A stretch of DNA of 45,218 nucleotides, taken from Roseburia sp. Lineage in GTDB: Bacteria; Bacillota; Clostridia; Oscillospirales; Ruminococcaceae. Positions within the stretch are counted from its first letter, which is position 1. Each line of letters opens with the position of its first letter. This document shows, in pieces, positions 42,373-45,218 of this stretch. The notes beneath the pieces are model-generated. The model was not told where the DNA came from. It made no database searches and saw nothing but the letters and a program-made list of their open reading frames with translations. The DNA lies in contig JAMPCH010000019.1 in assembly GCA_023666265.1 (NCBI GenBank), positions 1 through 45,218 of the forward strand, in the 5' to 3' direction. The position numbers and the translations under genes are program-made.

Positions 42373-42960
42373 ATGATGAAATGGATCATGACGGTCATGA
42401 CGGCGCTCTCGGTCGTTTTCGCGCTTTTTACGGGGAAAACGGCGGAGGTCAGCGAGGCGTTTTTGAGCGAATGCGGCGGCGCGGTCGAGCTCGCGATCTC
42501 ACTCGTCGGGATCATCTGTCTCTGGAGCGGGCTTATGCGCGTGGCGCGGACGGCGGGGCTTACCGAGCGGCTGGCGCGGCTTTTTTCGCCGATCCTCGGG
42601 CGGCTCTTTCGCGGGCTTAAAAAAGGCGGGCGGGCGACCCAGTATATCACGCTCAACCTCACGGCGAACCTCCTCGGGCTCGGGAATGCCTCGACGCCCT
42701 TCGGGCTGGCGGCAATGCGCGAGATCGAGAAGGAGGAGGGCGGCGGCGAGGCGGCGAGTCATAATATGATCCTTTTTACCGTCCTTAATACCGCGAGCCT
42801 CCAGCTCGTCCCGACGACGGTCGCGGCGCTCCGCCTAAAAAACGGCTCGACCGCGCCGATGGAGATCCTACCCTGTGTTTGGCTCGCGTCGGTCGGGTCG
42901 CTTGCGGCGGCGCTGATCGCGGCGAGCCTTTTTCGCCGCCTCTGTGGAGGTAAAAAATGA
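42373..42960 (+). CDS. spmA: Spore maturation protein A
   Basis: 195 residues. Nucleoside-recognition/Gate-domain membrane protein. SpmA with SpmB affects dehydration of the spore core in Bacillus. Seen: several hydrophobic helices, the conserved block TLNLTANLLGLGNASTPFGL, and HNMILFTVLNTASLQLVPTT. GGAAAGGAG before ATGATG; start taken at the first ATG. Stop overlaps the spmB start (ATGA). Confidence 0.9.
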   Translation: MMKWIMTVMTALSVVFALFTGKTAEVSEAFLSECGGAVELAISLVGIICLWSGLMRVARTAGLTERLARLFSPILGRLFRGLKKGGRATQYITLNLTANLLGLGNASTPFGLAAMREIEKEEGGGEAASHNMILFTVLNTASLQLVPTTVAALRLKNGSTAPMEILPCVWLASVGSLAAALIAASLFRRLCGGKK

Positions 42961-43475
42961 GCTTTACCGACCTTTTGATCCCTCTTTTTTTTGCAGGAGT
43001 GCTTCTTTACGGGCTTTTTAATAAGGTGGACGTTTTCGCGGAATTTACCGAGGGGGTAAAAGAGGGACTACATACCGTTCTCGAGATCTTCCCCTCCCTC
43101 TTTTGTCTCGTCGTGACGATCGCGGTCTTTCGCGCCTCGGGAGGGATGACGATCCTCGCCGAGCTTCTCGCGCCGCTTTTTTCGGCGGTGGGCTTCCCCG
43201 CCGAATGCGCGCCGCTCGTCCTCCTCCGTCCCTTCTCGGGTAGCGGCGCGATCGCCCTTTTTGAAAATATCCTCGGCGACGTCGGGGCGGACAGCTTCGC
43301 GGGGCGGGTCGCCTCCGTCCTCCTCGGGAGTAGCGAGACGACCTTTTACACCATCTCGGTCTATTTCGCCGCGACGAAGGTCAAAAAGACCCGCTATGCG
43401 CTCCCCGCAGCGCTTTGCGGGGACATAGCGGGCTTTCTCTTGAGTGCGCTTACGGTTCGGCTGATCTTTAGCTAA
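42957..43475 (+). CDS. spmB: Spore maturation protein B
   Basis: 172 residues. Gate-domain membrane protein paired with SpmA. Seen: EGVKEGLHTVLEIFPSL, LRPFSGSGAIALFENIL, and LLGSSETTFYTISVYFA, all characteristic of SpmB. Translationally coupled to spmA. Its last eight bases overlap the convergent EpsG-like gene, with no terminator between them. Confidence 0.9.
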   Translation: MSFTDLLIPLFFAGVLLYGLFNKVDVFAEFTEGVKEGLHTVLEIFPSLFCLVVTIAVFRASGGMTILAELLAPLFSAVGFPAECAPLVLLRPFSGSGAIALFENILGDVGADSFAGRVASVLLGSSETTFYTISVYFAATKVKKTRYALPAALCGDIAGFLLSALTVRLIFS

Positions 43476-45132
43476 CACTTTCAAAATAGATCTTTTGGGC
43501 GTTTCGCTTCGCCTCCGAGAGGTCGAATTGGGTCGCGTCAAAGACCGATCCGTCCTCCTCAAAGAGGATAAACGCGAGGCGGTTATCGGAGACCGTCGCG
43601 AAGCTCCCGTTGACGTCGGTCACGGTCACGATCCCGTTCTCGTTAAAGGACACCGTCGGGAGAACGTCGTTCCCGTCCTTCCCCGAGGCGAAGGTATCGC
43701 CCTCATAAAAGCCCCCCTTCACCCCGAGCTCCTTCGCGAGGATCTCGCGGATCGGCTCGATCCCGGCGTACTCCGCCGCCTCCTTGATCGGGTTCAGTAC
43801 CTCCAGTCCGGCGAAGCTCCTTCCCGTCGTATCGGTCGAGACGATCAGATAGCCGCAGTCCGCGCCCTTCAGCTCGATTAGGTAGGTGTAAAGGTCGGCG
43901 TTCGTGAGCATGGCGGCGCGGTTCTCCTCGGGGTTATCCAACCCGTCCAGCGCGTCCTGTACCTCGGGGAAGATCCACATATAGGGGAAGACCCCGTGGA
44001 AATTCATCGCCATCCCCCAACAGTTATAGATAAACAGTCCCGCCGCGATCCCGACGGTGATCAGGAAGCTGTTGTCCTTCTTTTCCTCGGACTTCTTTTT
44101 GGAATAGCCGGGGATCTTTTTATTGACGGTCTCGGCTTTTTCGGCGGCGCGCGCCTTCTCGGCGAAATACTCCGTGATCGACGGGAGCGTAAAGACCGCG
44201 AAGATCAGGATAAAGAGCGAGAAGCGTTCCACAACGAGCGCATAGACGATAAAGAGCCAGACCGAGGTATTTAAGACCGTGAGCTGTAATAAAAGATCGG
44301 CGTCCTTTTTCTCCTTCCACCCCGAGAAATAAGCGATCAAAACGATCGCGAGGAGGAGGAGCGGCATGATCAGATATTCGACCCCGAGCGGCGTAAAATA
44401 GATACTGTCGATATAGCTCGCGTAGTCCTTCCCCGTGACGGCGGTGGCGAGATCCGCCGCGAGGTTGAGCGGGTCGGCGCCCGCCGCGCGAAGGATCATA
44501 AAAACGACGAGCGCCCCGACCGAGACCGAGCCGTAAAGGATCAGAGACTTTTTCGTCGGGCGGACGAGCGCGAGGAGATAGAGCGGGATAAACGCCGCCG
44601 CCGTATAGTGAAAGAAGATCGCGCAGACCCCGAAGATCAAAACGGGGACGACCTTTTTCTCCTTCATAAACCCATAAGCGAGGAGGAGGAGCGACGCCGC
44701 CATACTCTGACGGATAAAGTTGAGCGAATTATAAAACAGGGTCAGACAAAGATAGACGACGACCGAGAGCCATACGTTATCGCTGTACTTACGGATCGCC
44801 CAAGCGACCGGCGCTAGGATCAGCGCGGCGTAGATCGCGTACATAAACGTCGGGTCGTCCGTTAAGAGCGTGATCCCCTTTGTCAAAAGCGTAAAAAGCG
44901 GCTCAAAGCCGATCGTAAAAAGCTCGCCGACGCCCGCCTCGTCGATCTGACGAAAGATACGGATATAGCTGAAATAGTCGTTCCCGATCCCATAGCGTAA
45001 GACCGAGACGAGATACATCAGGATAAACATGATCGCGAGATAGACCGTCTTTTTAACGGGGGTCGGATCTTTCATCACGAGCGGGACGGCGAGTAAGATC
45101 GCGAGCGCGAAGAGGAGAATATAAACTATCAT
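43468..45132 (-). CDS. EpsG-like polysaccharide polymerase/membrane protein with extra C-terminal domain
   Basis: 554 residues. The first 380 form about 10-12 membrane helices with the EpsG pattern RYGIGNDYFSYIRIF (about 46-60) and NFIRQSMAASLLLLAYGFM (about 128-146). The family contains Wzy-like polymerases of exopolysaccharide. A lysine-rich cytoplasmic loop precedes the last helix (about 355-375). The C-terminal 175 residues (DALDGLDNPEENRAAMLTNA onward) form a soluble acidic domain absent from ordinary EpsG (about 360 residues); I do not recognise it. GAAAGGAA before the ATG. It ends inside the 3' end of spmB on the other strand. Confidence 0.75.
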   Translation of the reverse strand: MIVYILLFALAILLAVPLVMKDPTPVKKTVYLAIMFILMYLVSVLRYGIGNDYFSYIRIFRQIDEAGVGELFTIGFEPLFTLLTKGITLLTDDPTFMYAIYAALILAPVAWAIRKYSDNVWLSVVVYLCLTLFYNSLNFIRQSMAASLLLLAYGFMKEKKVVPVLIFGVCAIFFHYTAAAFIPLYLLALVRPTKKSLILYGSVSVGALVVFMILRAAGADPLNLAADLATAVTGKDYASYIDSIYFTPLGVEYLIMPLLLLAIVLIAYFSGWKEKKDADLLLQLTVLNTSVWLFIVYALVVERFSLFILIFAVFTLPSITEYFAEKARAAEKAETVNKKIPGYSKKKSEEKKDNSFLITVGIAAGLFIYNCWGMAMNFHGVFPYMWIFPEVQDALDGLDNPEENRAAMLTNADLYTYLIELKGADCGYLIVSTDTTGRSFAGLEVLNPIKEAAEYAGIEPIREILAKELGVKGGFYEGDTFASGKDGNDVLPTVSFNENGIVTVTDVNGSFATVSDNRLAFILFEEDGSVFDATQFDLSEAKRNAQKIYFESVS

Positions 45133-45158
45133 AAACGGATTTCCTTTCGATTGATCGA

Positions 45159-45218
45159 GCTTGTATTAGGGCGTGTTGACACAATCGCTCAACGCCCGTC
45201 TTACAAGCATATTTTCCG
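45159..45218. repeat. Dyad at the window edge, possible third relative of the MITE-like repeat
   Basis: GCTTGTA (45159-45165) pairs with TACAAGC (45202-45208), and GGGCG-TG-TTGA with TCAA-CGCCC inside. The last bases, GCATATTTTCCG, equal an interior segment of the repeat at 38716 but for one base. Cut by the window end. Confidence 0.35.

Overview
The window reads as a chromosomal piece of an anaerobic, endospore-forming Clostridia-type Firmicute, most likely an uncultured gut lineage. Evidence: the spoIIGA-sigE pair, spmA-spmB, a very large 2-hydroxyacyl-CoA dehydratase activase, RqcH, TrmK with a Nif3-like partner, strong AGGAGG-type ribosome binding sites and classic sigma-A promoters. The core genes are GC-rich and rich in GATC. 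The accessory islands (integrase, DpnI, VapD region, parts of the secreted proteins) are visibly richer in AT. The species cannot be named from the sequence.

Layout. 1-3.6 kb: an IS3 remnant, a CE2-type esterase, a nucleoside phosphorylase and a membrane-anchored unknown. 3.6-4.0 kb: a tRNA-Gly/Arg/His operon with promoter and terminator, then a copied tRNA-His 3' end and a second IS3 remnant. 4.9-6.3 kb: a tyrosine recombinase gene inside 16-bp inverted repeats, together with a strong promoter that points out of the segment into a terminator. This has the layout of a Hin-like invertible switch. 6.5-12.3 kb: a co-oriented group of secreted proteins (Ig-like group 2 domains, an M23 peptidoglycan hydrolase) that the switch promoter would face after inversion. 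12.5-14.1 kb: spoIIGA-sigE. 14.2-17.1 kb: a membrane protein and an ECF sigma/anti-sigma pair. 17.2-18.6 kb: two tandem 160-bp units, each folding into two multi-branched dyads, followed by a small gene and a vapD-family RNase gene. 18.6-22.0 kb: a cation/proton antiporter behind a probable fluoride riboswitch, an unknown membrane protein and aroB. 22.2-24.6 kb: a FliD-C-like protein behind a sigma-D-like promoter, a solitary DpnI homologue and an ABC ATPase without a permease. 24.7-34.3 kb: FapA/DUF342, PcrA helicase, an SPFH protein and the 1428-residue activase. 34.5-38.9 kb: two inverted copies of a 180-bp structured MITE-like repeat bracketing DUF1858, trmK, a Nif3-like gene, rqcH and a zinc-ribbon gene. 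38.9-45.1 kb: valS, an unknown, spmA-spmB and an EpsG-like polymerase.

The strongest candidates for undescribed biology are the self-contained invertible recombinase/promoter segment facing the cell-surface island, and the tandem structured-RNA units in front of the VapD operon. Also notable are the fluoride-type leader on an antiporter gene, the DpnI gene sitting where an ABC permease would be expected, and the MITE pair whose stems show compensatory change. All functional claims come from reading the sequence and from family knowledge. No database search or folding program was run.
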